Shown: in pieces, positions 10,757-19,555 of the stretch
How positions within the stretch are numbered: position 1 is the first letter of the stretch
How the letters are laid out: each line of letters starts with the position of its first letter
Assembly: GCF_025685425.1 (NCBI RefSeq)
Contig: NZ_JAGTAS010000055.1
Span: 62,001-126,000, forward strand
DNA from: Terriglobus albidus
GTDB taxonomy: Bacteria > Acidobacteriota > Terriglobia > Terriglobales > Acidobacteriaceae
Reading direction: 5' to 3'
DNA length: 64,000 nt
The notes under the pieces: generated by a model
Told to the model about the DNA's origin: nothing
Databases searched by the model: none
The model's input: only the letters and a program-made list of their open reading frames with translations
Translations under genes and position numbers: made by a program

Positions 10757-12982
10757 ATGACTGTTCACCCTGATCGACTTAGCCGCCGTACTCTTCTCAA
10801 AATCAGTGCCGCCGGCATGGCCATGGCAAAAACTGGCCACCTTTTCTCGGAACCAGCCACTCCCGTTCCTACAGGCCGCATCCTCTCGCTACGCTCGCCG
10901 CATCTCGTTCTGCAACTCGACGCAACAACCGGTCTTCCCATCTTCTATCGGCTGCTCGGTTCCGGAAAGCTCTACCGCGGAAGCACACCTTCTACCCCTT
11001 TGAAGGTCCGCCTCTTTCAGCACGAACCTCACGCCTTCAGTGATGTCGAGATACACCCGTCTCACGAGAAGACAACACGGACGACTGCCGACTTCCACTT
11101 CCAGGCGCTCTACGGTACCACCCCTGCGGCGAACTTCATCCTGCACTATGCAATCGATGGGCGGACTATTCAGGTCACACTCGAGGAAGTACAGGAGCAT
11201 TCCGGCTTCGAGCTGATCTCACTCTCGATGCCCTCCCTGGTCAGCGTGCATGAATCCGATCCGAACTCATGGATCGCTCATGCAGACGACGGCGGCGATC
11301 TGGTTTCGCTGCGCGATGCCAAGGCAGGCAAGCTGCCTCTCAATACCTTCTGGGGGGAGATCAACGGTATCCTCCCGGTCATCATGGCCGGGCACTCAGG
11401 CACGGTCTGCGTGCAGGAGACCACCGCCTTTATGGACGGCACACTCCTGTCGGTGACTGGCGAAACTCCTGACAGGACTGCATCTCTTGGCACTACCAAG
11501 GTTCACCGTGTTGATGGGAGCGCCTGTTACGACATGAATCTGGGACGCGGGGCTCCGAAGAGCTGTGGCAACAACGCTACGCCCAATCTGCTAGTGGAAC
11601 AGAAGTCGACCTGCCGGCTCGACTTCCTTGAACCGGAAGCAGGTGGAAAAGCACTCGACTGGCTTGACGGAGCAAGACTTGTCCGGGCCCGGATGCCCGC
11701 TATCCCTAACCATTTCTACGATGACAAATTCATCTATGGCATCCGGGTTGACGAACCGAAGTTTCCCAAACCATCGGCGACATTTGAGCGTTGCGAACAG
11801 ATTATTCGAGACATTCATGCGCTGACCGACGGCTCTCCGCAACTCGTTCACCTGTGGGGTTGGCAGTTCCGCGGAAAAGACACGGGCTATCCGGCCGTGA
11901 ACGTTGTGAATGAGCGCATCGGCGGTTATGAGGGCATGATGCGCCTGATGGATCGAGCAAAATCCTTAAACACCACCGTCAGCCTTTCCGACAACTACGA
12001 TGATGCATATCGCAGCAGCCCGGCATGGAACGAAGGGATGATCGCCCGCAAACCCGATGGCGACCTTTGGAAGAGTCGCGAATGGACCGGCGAAGAGTCC
12101 TACATCCAGGGACTGGCCAAATATATGGAAGGCCCAGGCCCGGACCGCGTCCGCTATACCTGCGAACGCTATAAGCTGCCAGGAACCATTCATGTCGACG
12201 TGCTTTCGTATTACGCCATTCGCAATGACTGGGATCCCAAACATCCCGCAAGCGGCATTCGGAATCTCAATGCCGGTCGTTACCGGATCCTGGAGGAGTT
12301 CGCCAAGCACGGCGTCGACGTCACGTCGGAAGGGCTTCGCTATCCATTCATCGGCAAGATGAGCATGAGCTGGTATGCGGGCGGCCCAAAGCCCTGTCCC
12401 TTCGGGGGAAAGCCTGTGCCGATGCTCTCTATGATCTACCGCAAGAGCGCCGTCTGGGGCCGCGCCGGAAACGCGGGTGAGCTTCCCCTCTTTCTCATGA
12501 CCTTCTATGGCGAAGCGCAGCACTCAATCTTCAATGGAGATGCCTCGCAGGAGAGGATGCTCGACTCCTTCTATCTGACGATGGTGCCTTGGTTCCGCCT
12601 GCACCTGCTCAACATCGAAGGCTTTCAGCGCACCCAGGAGCGAACCATTACGTATCTTGAAGGCGCCGGCAACTCCATCGAGATGGATTGGGAGAATCAG
12701 AGTTACAAAGTCACTCTTAACGGAGCAGAGGTCGCAAGAAAGGATGCTGTCTTCTGCCCCCTGGGCAATGACCGCATCGCTATGTATTCCGTTCACGACG
12801 GCCCATTGACCGCGACGCTGCCCGCATCCTGGAAGCCACAAGAGGTCGTTGGCGCGGCGCTCTTCCCAGATAGAAAGGAACCCGTCCCTCTGAAGCAGGC
12901 AGGACGTGAGGTCACGGTCACAATGCAAGGACGACGTCCTGTCATGCTGTACCGCAGCCGGAACAACACAAGCACAACTTAG
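10757..12982 (+). CDS. Tat-exported putative glycoside hydrolase (GH101-like barrel)
   Basis: The protein has 741 residues. The N-terminus has a twin-arginine signal (LSRRTLLKISAAGMAMA), so it is exported folded. An N-terminal beta-sandwich (about 50-330) is followed by a barrel-like region containing VHLWGWQFRGKDTGYPA, SLSDNYDDAY, TIHVDVLSYY and DVTSEGLRYPF. The Asp of HVDV and the Glu of TSEG are placed like the nucleophile and acid/base of GH101/DUF5696-type retaining glycosidases; the exact family is an inference. Start 10757 is supported by AAGGAG about 9 nt upstream, and the frame also opens further upstream without a ribosome site. It follows the TonB receptor, which suggests hydrolysis of an imported glycan in the periplasm. 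Confidence 0.6.
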   Translation: MTVHPDRLSRRTLLKISAAGMAMAKTGHLFSEPATPVPTGRILSLRSPHLVLQLDATTGLPIFYRLLGSGKLYRGSTPSTPLKVRLFQHEPHAFSDVEIHPSHEKTTRTTADFHFQALYGTTPAANFILHYAIDGRTIQVTLEEVQEHSGFELISLSMPSLVSVHESDPNSWIAHADDGGDLVSLRDAKAGKLPLNTFWGEINGILPVIMAGHSGTVCVQETTAFMDGTLLSVTGETPDRTASLGTTKVHRVDGSACYDMNLGRGAPKSCGNNATPNLLVEQKSTCRLDFLEPEAGGKALDWLDGARLVRARMPAIPNHFYDDKFIYGIRVDEPKFPKPSATFERCEQIIRDIHALTDGSPQLVHLWGWQFRGKDTGYPAVNVVNERIGGYEGMMRLMDRAKSLNTTVSLSDNYDDAYRSSPAWNEGMIARKPDGDLWKSREWTGEESYIQGLAKYMEGPGPDRVRYTCERYKLPGTIHVDVLSYYAIRNDWDPKHPASGIRNLNAGRYRILEEFAKHGVDVTSEGLRYPFIGKMSMSWYAGGPKPCPFGGKPVPMLSMIYRKSAVWGRAGNAGELPLFLMTFYGEAQHSIFNGDASQERMLDSFYLTMVPWFRLHLLNIEGFQRTQERTITYLEGAGNSIEMDWENQSYKVTLNGAEVARKDAVFCPLGNDRIAMYSVHDGPLTATLPASWKPQEVVGAALFPDRKEPVPLKQAGREVTVTMQGRRPVMLYRSRNNTSTT

Positions 12983-13011
12983 CCGCAGAGACCAGAGCCG
13001 GGTGTCCTATA

Positions 13012-13046
13012 GTGGCTGAACCGAGAACATTCGTTTGTTCAGCCAC
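13012..13046 (+). terminator. Stem-loop after the glycosidase gene
   Basis: GTGGCTGAAC and GTTCAGCCAC are perfect 10-bp arms around a 15-nt loop, about 30 nt after the glycosidase stop. No U tract follows. It separates the glycosidase from the oxidoreductase gene. Confidence 0.5.
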
Positions 13047-13142
13047 CACACACTGCAAGATGTTGGGCTTCCTTCTGTTCGCTTGACCTCCATCAAAGCG
13101 ACACGGCACACTGCCTTCTGACGGCAAAGGAGCCGGTCCTAA

Positions 13143-14240
13143 GTGAAATTGAGATTACCCCTTGCAGTTCTCTTCCTCGCACTCGCACCGGTGCTCCCCG
13201 CGCAGCAGCCGATTCGAGTCGCGATCGTCGGCCTTGTTCACGGCCACGTCAAAGGCTTCCTGCGTGATCTTCCCAAATCCAAAGACGCTCAACTGGTTGC
13301 AATCGTCGAACCCGATACCGCGCTTGCCGCTAACTACGAGAAGCAATTCTCGCTCGACCATTCCCTCTTCCACACCGACCTGGAAGAGACGCTCAACAGC
13401 ACACACCCTGATGCAGTTCTGGTTTACACGACCATCCTTGACCACCGCCGTGTTATTGAAGCTGCCGCGCGTCATCACATCTCGTCCATGGTAGAGAAGC
13501 CCCTGGCGACCACCATGCCCGATACACTTGCCATCCGGGATGCTGCGAAACGTTACAACGTGCACGTCCTTGTCAACTATGAGACGACCTGGTACTCCTC
13601 CAACGCTGAAGCCCTGAGCCTCGCTGCGAATGGCAAGCTCGGCGATGTACGCAAAGTCGTTGTGCACGATGGGCACGAAGGCCCCAAGGAGATTGGCGTC
13701 GGCCCGGAATGGCTTCCATGGCTCACGGATCCCGTCCGCAATGGCGCAGGTGCACTCTTCGATTTCGGCTGCTATGGCGCTGACCTTGCCACTGTGCTGA
13801 TGCATGGAGAAACTCCAATCTCTGTCACCGCCTCCGCTCAGACCGACAAGCCGGAGATCTATCCGCACGTCGACGACGATGCAACCATCATCGTGCGCTA
13901 CCCGAAGACCCAGGCCGTCCTGATGGCGTCCTGGAACTGGAGCTTCGCCCGCAAAGATATGGAGCTCTATGGAACCCAGGGAACCATCTTTACCGTTGGC
14001 CCCTCCCACGCACGGAAGCGCTTCCGTGGTGAATCCGAAGAGCAGATGGGAACCTCACCCTCGCTTCCTCCCGCTCAGTCCGGATCTCTGAAATACCTCG
14101 CCGCTGTTCTTCATGGTGAGGTCAAAGATCAGGGTGATCTGTCTTCCCTGGACACGAACTTGATCGTGATGCAGATCCTCGATGCCGCTCGCACCTCGGT
14201 ACAAACCGGAAAGACAGTCTCTTTGAAACAATTGCAATAA
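13143..14240 (+). CDS. Exported Gfo/Idh/MocA-family oxidoreductase
   Basis: The protein has 365 residues. The GTG start at 13143 has AAGGAG upstream. A Sec-type signal peptide (LPLAVLFLALAPVLPAQQ) is followed directly by the Rossmann strand and loop VAIVGLVHGHVKGFL, then the family EKP motif in SMVEKPLATT and a C-terminal beta-sheet domain. Gfo/Idh enzymes oxidise or reduce sugars and cyclitols with bound NAD(P). The usual GxGxxG is changed to GLVHGH, and export would require the cofactor to be available in the periplasm, so a standard dehydrogenase role is not certain. It sits downstream of a TonB receptor and a glycosidase, consistent with sugar processing. Confidence 0.85.
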   Translation: MKLRLPLAVLFLALAPVLPAQQPIRVAIVGLVHGHVKGFLRDLPKSKDAQLVAIVEPDTALAANYEKQFSLDHSLFHTDLEETLNSTHPDAVLVYTTILDHRRVIEAAARHHISSMVEKPLATTMPDTLAIRDAAKRYNVHVLVNYETTWYSSNAEALSLAANGKLGDVRKVVVHDGHEGPKEIGVGPEWLPWLTDPVRNGAGALFDFGCYGADLATVLMHGETPISVTASAQTDKPEIYPHVDDDATIIVRYPKTQAVLMASWNWSFARKDMELYGTQGTIFTVGPSHARKRFRGESEEQMGTSPSLPPAQSGSLKYLAAVLHGEVKDQGDLSSLDTNLIVMQILDAARTSVQTGKTVSLKQLQ

Positions 14241-14289
14241 GACATCCGCCTGGACACAGGCACCCCACCAAACAAGAAGCGGAGGAACG

Positions 14290-14592
14290 ATGCAGCAACT
14301 TACTATCATTGCAACCCTCGTGGCGAAACCTGGCAAGAGCGAGGAACTTGGAGAGGCGCTTCTCGCACTGGTACCGCCGTCGCGCGCAGAAAAGGGTTGC
14401 ATCAACTACGACCTGCATCACTCTTTGAGTGATGCGAATACATGGGTTGTCTACGAGAACTGGGTCTCCAAAGCAGCCCTGGAAGATCACTTTGCCACCC
14501 CGCATTTTCAGGCGTTTTCCAAGCAGCTCGACGAGCTTACCGGCGGAAGCGTTGGCCTGCAGGAGTTCCAAATGGTGAGCTCAAAGGCCTGA
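14290..14592 (+). CDS. Antibiotic biosynthesis monooxygenase (ABM) domain protein, YgiN-like
   Basis: The protein has 100 residues and is a single ABM ferredoxin-like domain: LTIIATLVAKPGKSEELGEA, GCINYDLHHS, WVVYENWVSKAALEDH. Such small dimeric proteins act as cofactor-free quinol monooxygenases or in sugar and aromatic turnover, and the substrate here is unknown. AAGCGGAGGAACG upstream gives a strong ribosome site. It lies 49 bp after the oxidoreductase gene and is probably cotranscribed with it. Confidence 0.88.
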   Translation: MQQLTIIATLVAKPGKSEELGEALLALVPPSRAEKGCINYDLHHSLSDANTWVVYENWVSKAALEDHFATPHFQAFSKQLDELTGGSVGLQEFQMVSSKA

Positions 14593-14614
14593 TCGGAGAC
14601 AATTCAGACATTCT

Positions 14615-14667
14615 CCCCTTGACATTCGACACGAAGATGCGAAAGCCTTTTGTCGAATATCAAGGGG
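14615..14667 (+). promoter_or_regulatory. Inverted-repeat operator before the padR/ADOP operon
   Basis: CCCCTTGACATTCGACA at 14615-14631 and TGTCGAATATCAAGGGG at 14651-14667 are complementary at 16 of 17 positions, with a 19-nt spacer. The right arm ends 7 nt before the PadR start codon and its GGGG overlaps the ribosome site. A TTGACA (-35-like) lies in the left arm. This is what a PadR autorepression operator should look like. Confidence 0.7.
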
Positions 14668-14674
14668 AGAGCCT

Positions 14675-15019
14675 ATGCCGCCGTCTACCGACATTCTTCA
14701 GGGAACACTTGACGTTCTCATCCTGAAAACCCTCGCTCATGGACCTATGCATGGATGGGGTATTGCCACCCGTATTCAGCAGATCTCCGCGGATGTTCTC
14801 CAGATCGGGCAGGGTTCTCTGTATCCCGCTTTGCATCGGCTCGAATATAAGGGATGGATAAAAGCTTCCTGGGGAGCCTCCGAGAATAATCGCAAGGCAA
14901 AGTTTTACGCTCTCACACCTCTCGGCAGCAAGCAATTGCGGTCTGAGCTGGAACAGTGGAATCGCCTCAGCACGGCTATGTCCACAGTGCTCAACGCATC
15001 CCGGGAGGAGTTCGCATGA
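14675..15019 (+). CDS. PadR-family transcriptional repressor
   Basis: The protein has 114 residues. The winged helix shows the PadR pattern: ILQGTLDVLILKTLAHGPMH, GWGIATRIQQ, GSLYPALHRLEYKGWI and KFYALTPLGSKQL. It belongs to the short PadR-s2 class, which lacks a long C-terminal domain. Its stop codon overlaps the start of the ADOP permease (ATGA at 15016-15019), so the two are translationally coupled. In Acidobacteria such pairs are common, and PadR is thought to repress the permease gene through the inverted repeat just upstream. Confidence 0.95.
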   Translation: MPPSTDILQGTLDVLILKTLAHGPMHGWGIATRIQQISADVLQIGQGSLYPALHRLEYKGWIKASWGASENNRKAKFYALTPLGSKQLRSELEQWNRLSTAMSTVLNASREEFA

Positions 15020-17655
15020 TCCGCGAAGCTATCTACCGCCTCCGCTACATCTTTCGCAAGCACAACGTCTCAACGGATGTCGACGAAGAGTTGCACGTTC
15101 ATATGGCGCATGCGATCGAGGCAAAGATTGCTTCCGGCCTGTCACCGGTCGAGGCCCGCCGTCAGGCCTCTATTGAATTCGGCAGCATGCAGGCTGCACG
15201 CGAACAATGTCACGACCAGCATCCGCGGGCATGGTTTGACACTCTGCGGCAGGATCTCCAGTTCAGCCTTCGTTCCCTGAAGCGCGATCGCGGTTTTACT
15301 GTAATCGCTGTCGTCATTCTCGCAATTGGTATGGGCGCCAATATCGCCGTCTTCAGCCTGGTGAACACGATCCTCCTACGGCCATTGCCCTTTCACGATC
15401 CCGAAGCGCTGGTATGGATTCAGCCGGCAGATGCGGACGGAGGACTTTCCGGTTCTACCTATTCGGTCGACGCGTATGAAGACCTCCGCGATATGAACCG
15501 TTCTTACAGCGGTGTGACGGGCTATTTTGCATTCAGCTCGCCGAATAACCATAAACTTACCGGTGAAGGCATTCCGCAACCGGTGACCGGAATTGACGTC
15601 ATCCCTAACTTTCTTGACGTACTCGGCGTAACACCTGCTCTCGGACGGGACTTCCGTAGAGAAGATGGGCTTAAAGGCGCATCACCGGTTGTGATGCTCT
15701 CCCATGCATTCTGGATGACGCGTTTCCACGGCGATCGCAACGTCATCAATACCGCGGTCTCTATCGACAACGCACCAGTAACGGTTGTCGGAATACTTCC
15801 AGAGAGCTTTGATTTCGGTTCGACGTTCTCGCCCGGCACACGCGTAGACGTGCTTACCCCTTTGAACGTAGAGATGATTCGGTACTCCGGAAACACGCTA
15901 ACGTTCATTGGACGTCTAAAGCCCGGTATTACCGCGCAGCAGGCATCGGCCGAAACTGCAACGCTATTCCCGCAGTTCTATTGGGGAAAGAAATTCCCCG
16001 AGAGCAAAGGCAGTTACGGCAAGGCCGTTGCCGTTCCCCTGAAAGAGCATGTTGCCGGACAGCTTCGTCGTTCTCTCTATGTTCTTTGGGCTGCGGTAGC
16101 GACCATCCTGCTGATCGTCTGCGTCAACCTCTCTAACCTGTTGCTCGGACGCGCGGCATCGCGCAGTAAAGAGTTTTCCCTTCGCTTTGCATTAGGCGCC
16201 AGCCGCGGGCGATTGATAAGACAGTTGCTCACCGAGAGCTTCCTGCTAGCCACCTCCGGCTCAATCCTGGGAGTCGCCCTGGCTGCGGCCGTGGTTCGCT
16301 GGCTTGCCCATCAGGGATCGATTGCACTGCCACTTATCTCAGAGCTCCGCATTGATCCGGTTACGCTCTTGTGGACGCTACTTCTCAGCTTCATCGCGAT
16401 GGTGCTCTTCGGCATTGTCCCGAGTCTGCGGGCGACGGATACCGGACTACAGTCACGTCTTAAGGACAGCGGTCCTGCTACCAGCGAAGGCAAACGGCAT
16501 GAAGGACTGCGCAATGCCCTGGTCGTGAGTGAGATCGCTCTTGCGTGCGTCCTGATCGTCGGCGCCGGCCTCCTCTTGAGAAGCTTTCTCCATGTTCTGG
16601 ATGTTGACCTCGGCTTCCGGCCATCCCAATCCGCCTCGATCACGGTCGATGTACCGAACCTGAAGAAGGAGGAACGATACAACTTCTATCGCAATCTGCT
16701 ACACGAAATCCCCATGATTCCGGGCATTGAGAGTGCGGGTCTCTCCGACAATCTTCCACTCGCGCGCAATCGTACATGGGGCCCTCCTGGAGTCAAAGGA
16801 GTGACGTATGGGCGGAACGAGCGTCCATCTACATTCGTTTACATCATCTCTCCTGGTTATCTTCCAACGATGGGCATGCATCTTCGTGGGCGCGATATCT
16901 CCTGGAATGACAATGCTACAAGCGAACCGGTGATCATCATCAATGAGAAGGCTGCGCGCTTTCTATTCCCCAATGGGGATGCAGTCGACCACATGATCGT
17001 GATGAGCGGGAAGGACGTCCGTATCGTCGGTGTTGTCTCCGATGTCCATGAGACCAACGTCGAAGCCAGTTCTGCCTGGCAGGTCTATCTGCCCATTGCC
17101 CAGGGATGGGGCGAAGATGGTGCGGAACTGGTCATTCGCAGCTCTATGCCGCCAGAGACGCTTGCGACGCCCTTACTCTCTACCCTGCGACGGCTCAACC
17201 CTGGTCAGCCTGCGGCCGAGCTGCGTCCGCTGCAGGCTCTCGTCGACCACAGCACCTCACCAAGGCGCTTCTTTGCCTTCCTTGTCGCCATCTTCGCCAT
17301 CGTAGGGCTTTTGCTCGCATGCCTTGGCATCTACGGCGTGATCTCCTACTCGGTTGCCCGCCAGACGCAGGAGATTGGGATTCGCATGGCACTAGGCGCG
17401 ACACGTAGCCGCGTGCTGCTCAGCGTTATCGGAAGGACAGTGCGCCTTTCGGTCATCGGCATTGCCATTGGAACGATCGTTTCTTTCATCGTGGCGAAGG
17501 CGATCAGCGCATTGCTTTACGGCACCGAGCCAAACGATCCTATTACGTTCACCGGCATGATATTACTCTTGATCTCTGTTGCCGTCTGTTCGGGCTACCT
17601 GCCGGCAAAGCGTGCAGCAGATGTGAGCCCGATGACCGCACTTCGAACGGAGTGA
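15016..17655 (+). CDS. ADOP-type ABC permease (MacB/FtsX duplicated)
   Basis: The protein has 879 residues. An N-terminal prefix domain (about 1-75, with VDEELHVHMAHAIEAKIASG) precedes a first membrane segment (FTVIAVVILAIGMGANIAVFS), a MacB-like periplasmic domain, a three-segment FtsX domain, a second periplasmic domain and a second FtsX domain containing QEIGIRMALGATRSRVL. These orphan duplicated permeases are typical of Acidobacteria. No ATP-binding subunit is encoded here, so the motor would have to come from elsewhere. I start at 15016, overlapping the PadR stop, rather than at the upstream ATG at 14956 that lies inside padR. Confidence 0.93.
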   Translation: MIREAIYRLRYIFRKHNVSTDVDEELHVHMAHAIEAKIASGLSPVEARRQASIEFGSMQAAREQCHDQHPRAWFDTLRQDLQFSLRSLKRDRGFTVIAVVILAIGMGANIAVFSLVNTILLRPLPFHDPEALVWIQPADADGGLSGSTYSVDAYEDLRDMNRSYSGVTGYFAFSSPNNHKLTGEGIPQPVTGIDVIPNFLDVLGVTPALGRDFRREDGLKGASPVVMLSHAFWMTRFHGDRNVINTAVSIDNAPVTVVGILPESFDFGSTFSPGTRVDVLTPLNVEMIRYSGNTLTFIGRLKPGITAQQASAETATLFPQFYWGKKFPESKGSYGKAVAVPLKEHVAGQLRRSLYVLWAAVATILLIVCVNLSNLLLGRAASRSKEFSLRFALGASRGRLIRQLLTESFLLATSGSILGVALAAAVVRWLAHQGSIALPLISELRIDPVTLLWTLLLSFIAMVLFGIVPSLRATDTGLQSRLKDSGPATSEGKRHEGLRNALVVSEIALACVLIVGAGLLLRSFLHVLDVDLGFRPSQSASITVDVPNLKKEERYNFYRNLLHEIPMIPGIESAGLSDNLPLARNRTWGPPGVKGVTYGRNERPSTFVYIISPGYLPTMGMHLRGRDISWNDNATSEPVIIINEKAARFLFPNGDAVDHMIVMSGKDVRIVGVVSDVHETNVEASSAWQVYLPIAQGWGEDGAELVIRSSMPPETLATPLLSTLRRLNPGQPAAELRPLQALVDHSTSPRRFFAFLVAIFAIVGLLLACLGIYGVISYSVARQTQEIGIRMALGATRSRVLLSVIGRTVRLSVIGIAIGTIVSFIVAKAISALLYGTEPNDPITFTGMILLLISVAVCSGYLPAKRAADVSPMTALRTE

Positions 17656-17708
17656 TTCTTGATCTACATATCCGGACGTACGATGATTGATCATCGAGGA
17701 ATTCTCCG

Positions 17709-18701
17709 ATGCGTGCTGCGTTACTGGAACAACCGGCGCCGATTGAGACCTCATCGCTCATGCTGCGGAACGTCCCCGTGCCCTCTCCCATGCCAGGTGA
17801 GGTCTTGCTGAAAGTCCTGGCATGCGGAATTTGCCACACGGACCTCCATATCGCTGAAGGCGACCTTCCTCCGATCAAAAAGCCCGTCATCCTTGGGCAT
17901 CAGATCGTGGGCGAGGTTATGAAGACAAACGCTGGTTCGTCTCAAATTGGAGATCGCGTAGGGATTGCCTGGCTGGGCGGTACCGATGGTACCTGCCGAT
18001 ACTGCAGAACGGATCGTGAAAATCTATGTGATCATCCCGTATTCACAGGCTACAGCCGGGATGGCGGCTTTGCGGAATATGTCGCCGCCGATGCCCGTTT
18101 CACCTATCCAATTCCAGAAAACCTGCCCTCCGAAACGGCTGCTCCGCTGCTTTGCGCCGGCGCCGTGGGCTATCGGAGCCTACGTGTTGCTGAGGTCAAA
18201 CCCGGTACGAAAGTTGGCCTGTTTGGATATGGCGCCTCAGCGCAGATGGTGATGCCTGTTCTTCTCCATTGGGGCTGTGAGGTTTTCGTCTCCACGCGGG
18301 AACCAGACCACCAGGAGCTGGCCCTCACACAGGGCGCACGTTGGGCAGGGCCGCTCGATGAGAGAGCTCCCGAACAACTTGATGCCGCGATCACCTTTGC
18401 GCCGGTCGGTCATGTTGTTATCTCTGCCCTGCGGTCTCTCTCGAAGGGAGGGATCGTCGCGATCAATGCCGTCCACCTGGACCGCATTCCGTCGTTCGAT
18501 TACGACACGCTTCTTTGGGGAGAACGGCAACTTCGCAGTGTCGCCAACCTCACACGGAAAGATGCTGCCGATTATCTGCAGCTAATTTCAAACCTTTCAT
18601 GGCGACCAAAGACGACCCCATGCCACCTGGAAGAGGTGAATCGGGCTTTGCTTGATGTTCGGGAAAGCAGATTCACACTTCCCTATGTCATCATTCCGTG
18701 A
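17709..18701 (+). CDS. Zinc-dependent alcohol dehydrogenase family protein
   Basis: The protein has 330 residues. The GroES-like domain carries catalytic zinc ligands in ACGICHTDLH and LGHQIVGEV, followed by the structural zinc loop and a Rossmann domain with GLFGYGASAQM. The wording (WLGGTDGT, RENLC, FTGYSRDGGFAEY) is closest to the AdhP-like zinc-binding family. In the structural loop TDGTCRYCRTDRENLC, three cysteines remain and the first ligand position is Asp instead of Cys. The protein reduces or oxidises alcohols and aldehydes with NAD(P); the substrate is unknown. It stands alone between the ADOP gene and the heat-shock gene. Confidence 0.92.
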   Translation: MRAALLEQPAPIETSSLMLRNVPVPSPMPGEVLLKVLACGICHTDLHIAEGDLPPIKKPVILGHQIVGEVMKTNAGSSQIGDRVGIAWLGGTDGTCRYCRTDRENLCDHPVFTGYSRDGGFAEYVAADARFTYPIPENLPSETAAPLLCAGAVGYRSLRVAEVKPGTKVGLFGYGASAQMVMPVLLHWGCEVFVSTREPDHQELALTQGARWAGPLDERAPEQLDAAITFAPVGHVVISALRSLSKGGIVAINAVHLDRIPSFDYDTLLWGERQLRSVANLTRKDAADYLQLISNLSWRPKTTPCHLEEVNRALLDVRESRFTLPYVIIP

Positions 18702-18759
18702 GTCCAACACAGGTAAGCACCATAACGTCCCTGTGTTCGAAGCGAGTGGAGCTGCTTCT

Positions 18760-19281
18760 TCACGCCACCTTGATATTGACAGCTTTGGAAGGAGCGGATT
18801 TTGGCAATGTAAGTTGGAGCACGCCATCGCTGAGCTTTGCTTCACTCTGGCTTGCATCGATCATGGCGGGCAATTCGATATGGCGCGCGATCTCATTCGA
18901 AAATACCTCGCTATATGTGACAACCCCCTTCCCCTTTTCTTCCCTCCTGCTTTCGGATCTGCCGCGGATGTACACGCCATCCGGCTCCACTTGAACGGTC
19001 AGCTCCTCGGCTTTGAACCCGGGCACTTCAGCCCGAATGGAGAAACTTTGATCTGACTCTGTAATCTCGACCGGAACCGCTTTCAAGAACTCCGATTCAG
19101 CCTTAAACCAATCATCCCAGTCGCGGCCCTCACCCCCTCCGCGCTGCTGGAACAGGCTGAAAGCACGCTTAGAGATACGTTCGGTGAGGCGCTCCATATC
19201 CTCAAACAGATTCTGAATATGAGGAAATTGAATGGCAGCCTTACTCGATTTGCCTCGGTGGACGGTTAGCGTAGTAGGCAT
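18760..19281 (-). CDS. Small heat-shock protein, Hsp20/alpha-crystallin family
   Basis: The protein has 173 residues. An N-terminal helical arm is followed by an alpha-crystallin domain at about 75-170 (VPVEITESDQSFSIRAEVPG, FKAEELTVQVEPDGVYIRG, IELPAMIDASQSEAKLSDGV, LQLTLPKS). It acts as an ATP-independent holdase chaperone. The start at 19281 (MPTTLTVHRG) has GGAGGGG a few bases upstream; an in-frame upstream extension to 19365 lacks a site. There is no C-terminal I-x-I motif; it ends VNIKVA, which may partly substitute. Confidence 0.93.
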   Translation of the reverse strand: MPTTLTVHRGKSSKAAIQFPHIQNLFEDMERLTERISKRAFSLFQQRGGGEGRDWDDWFKAESEFLKAVPVEITESDQSFSIRAEVPGFKAEELTVQVEPDGVYIRGRSESRREEKGKGVVTYSEVFSNEIARHIELPAMIDASQSEAKLSDGVLQLTLPKSAPSKAVNIKVA

Positions 19282-19419
19282 GGCAAGCCCCTCCTTCGGC
19301 GCAAGCGCGCTCACATAGCTACATAGCAGGCTCGATACGGGGAAGACCGTGACCACCTGCACCACCTCCGGTGACTGCCATCACTTACAGAGGAGATTTT
19401 CTGGGAACGAAGTTAAGAA

Positions 19420-19536
19420 TTAGAGCATTTTCCCTGTAGGTGTAGTCCAGAGCATCCGCATCTATGGGCGTTTTCCGCAATGAAAACGCCGCTGCACTCC
19501 CCTCCGGGATACCCAGCAACAGGGAAAGTGCTCTAA
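19420..19536. repeat. MITE-like 117-bp element, copy 1
   Basis: The ends are near-perfect inverted repeats: TTAGAGCATTTTCCCTGT at 19420-19437 and ACAGGGAAAGTGCTCTAA at 19519-19536, differing at one position. The centre holds a second palindrome, GGCGTTTTC/GAAAACGCC. A related copy in the opposite orientation lies at 29188-29304. It encodes no protein and sits between two minus-strand genes. Confidence 0.8.
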
Positions 19537-19555
19537 GCAGCGGCCCGTACGCAAT

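Noticed and set aside
13155-14009. 284-codon minus-strand frame opposite the exported oxidoreductase
   Set aside because: Shadow of a well-supported Gfo/Idh gene; no ribosome site or recognisable domain.
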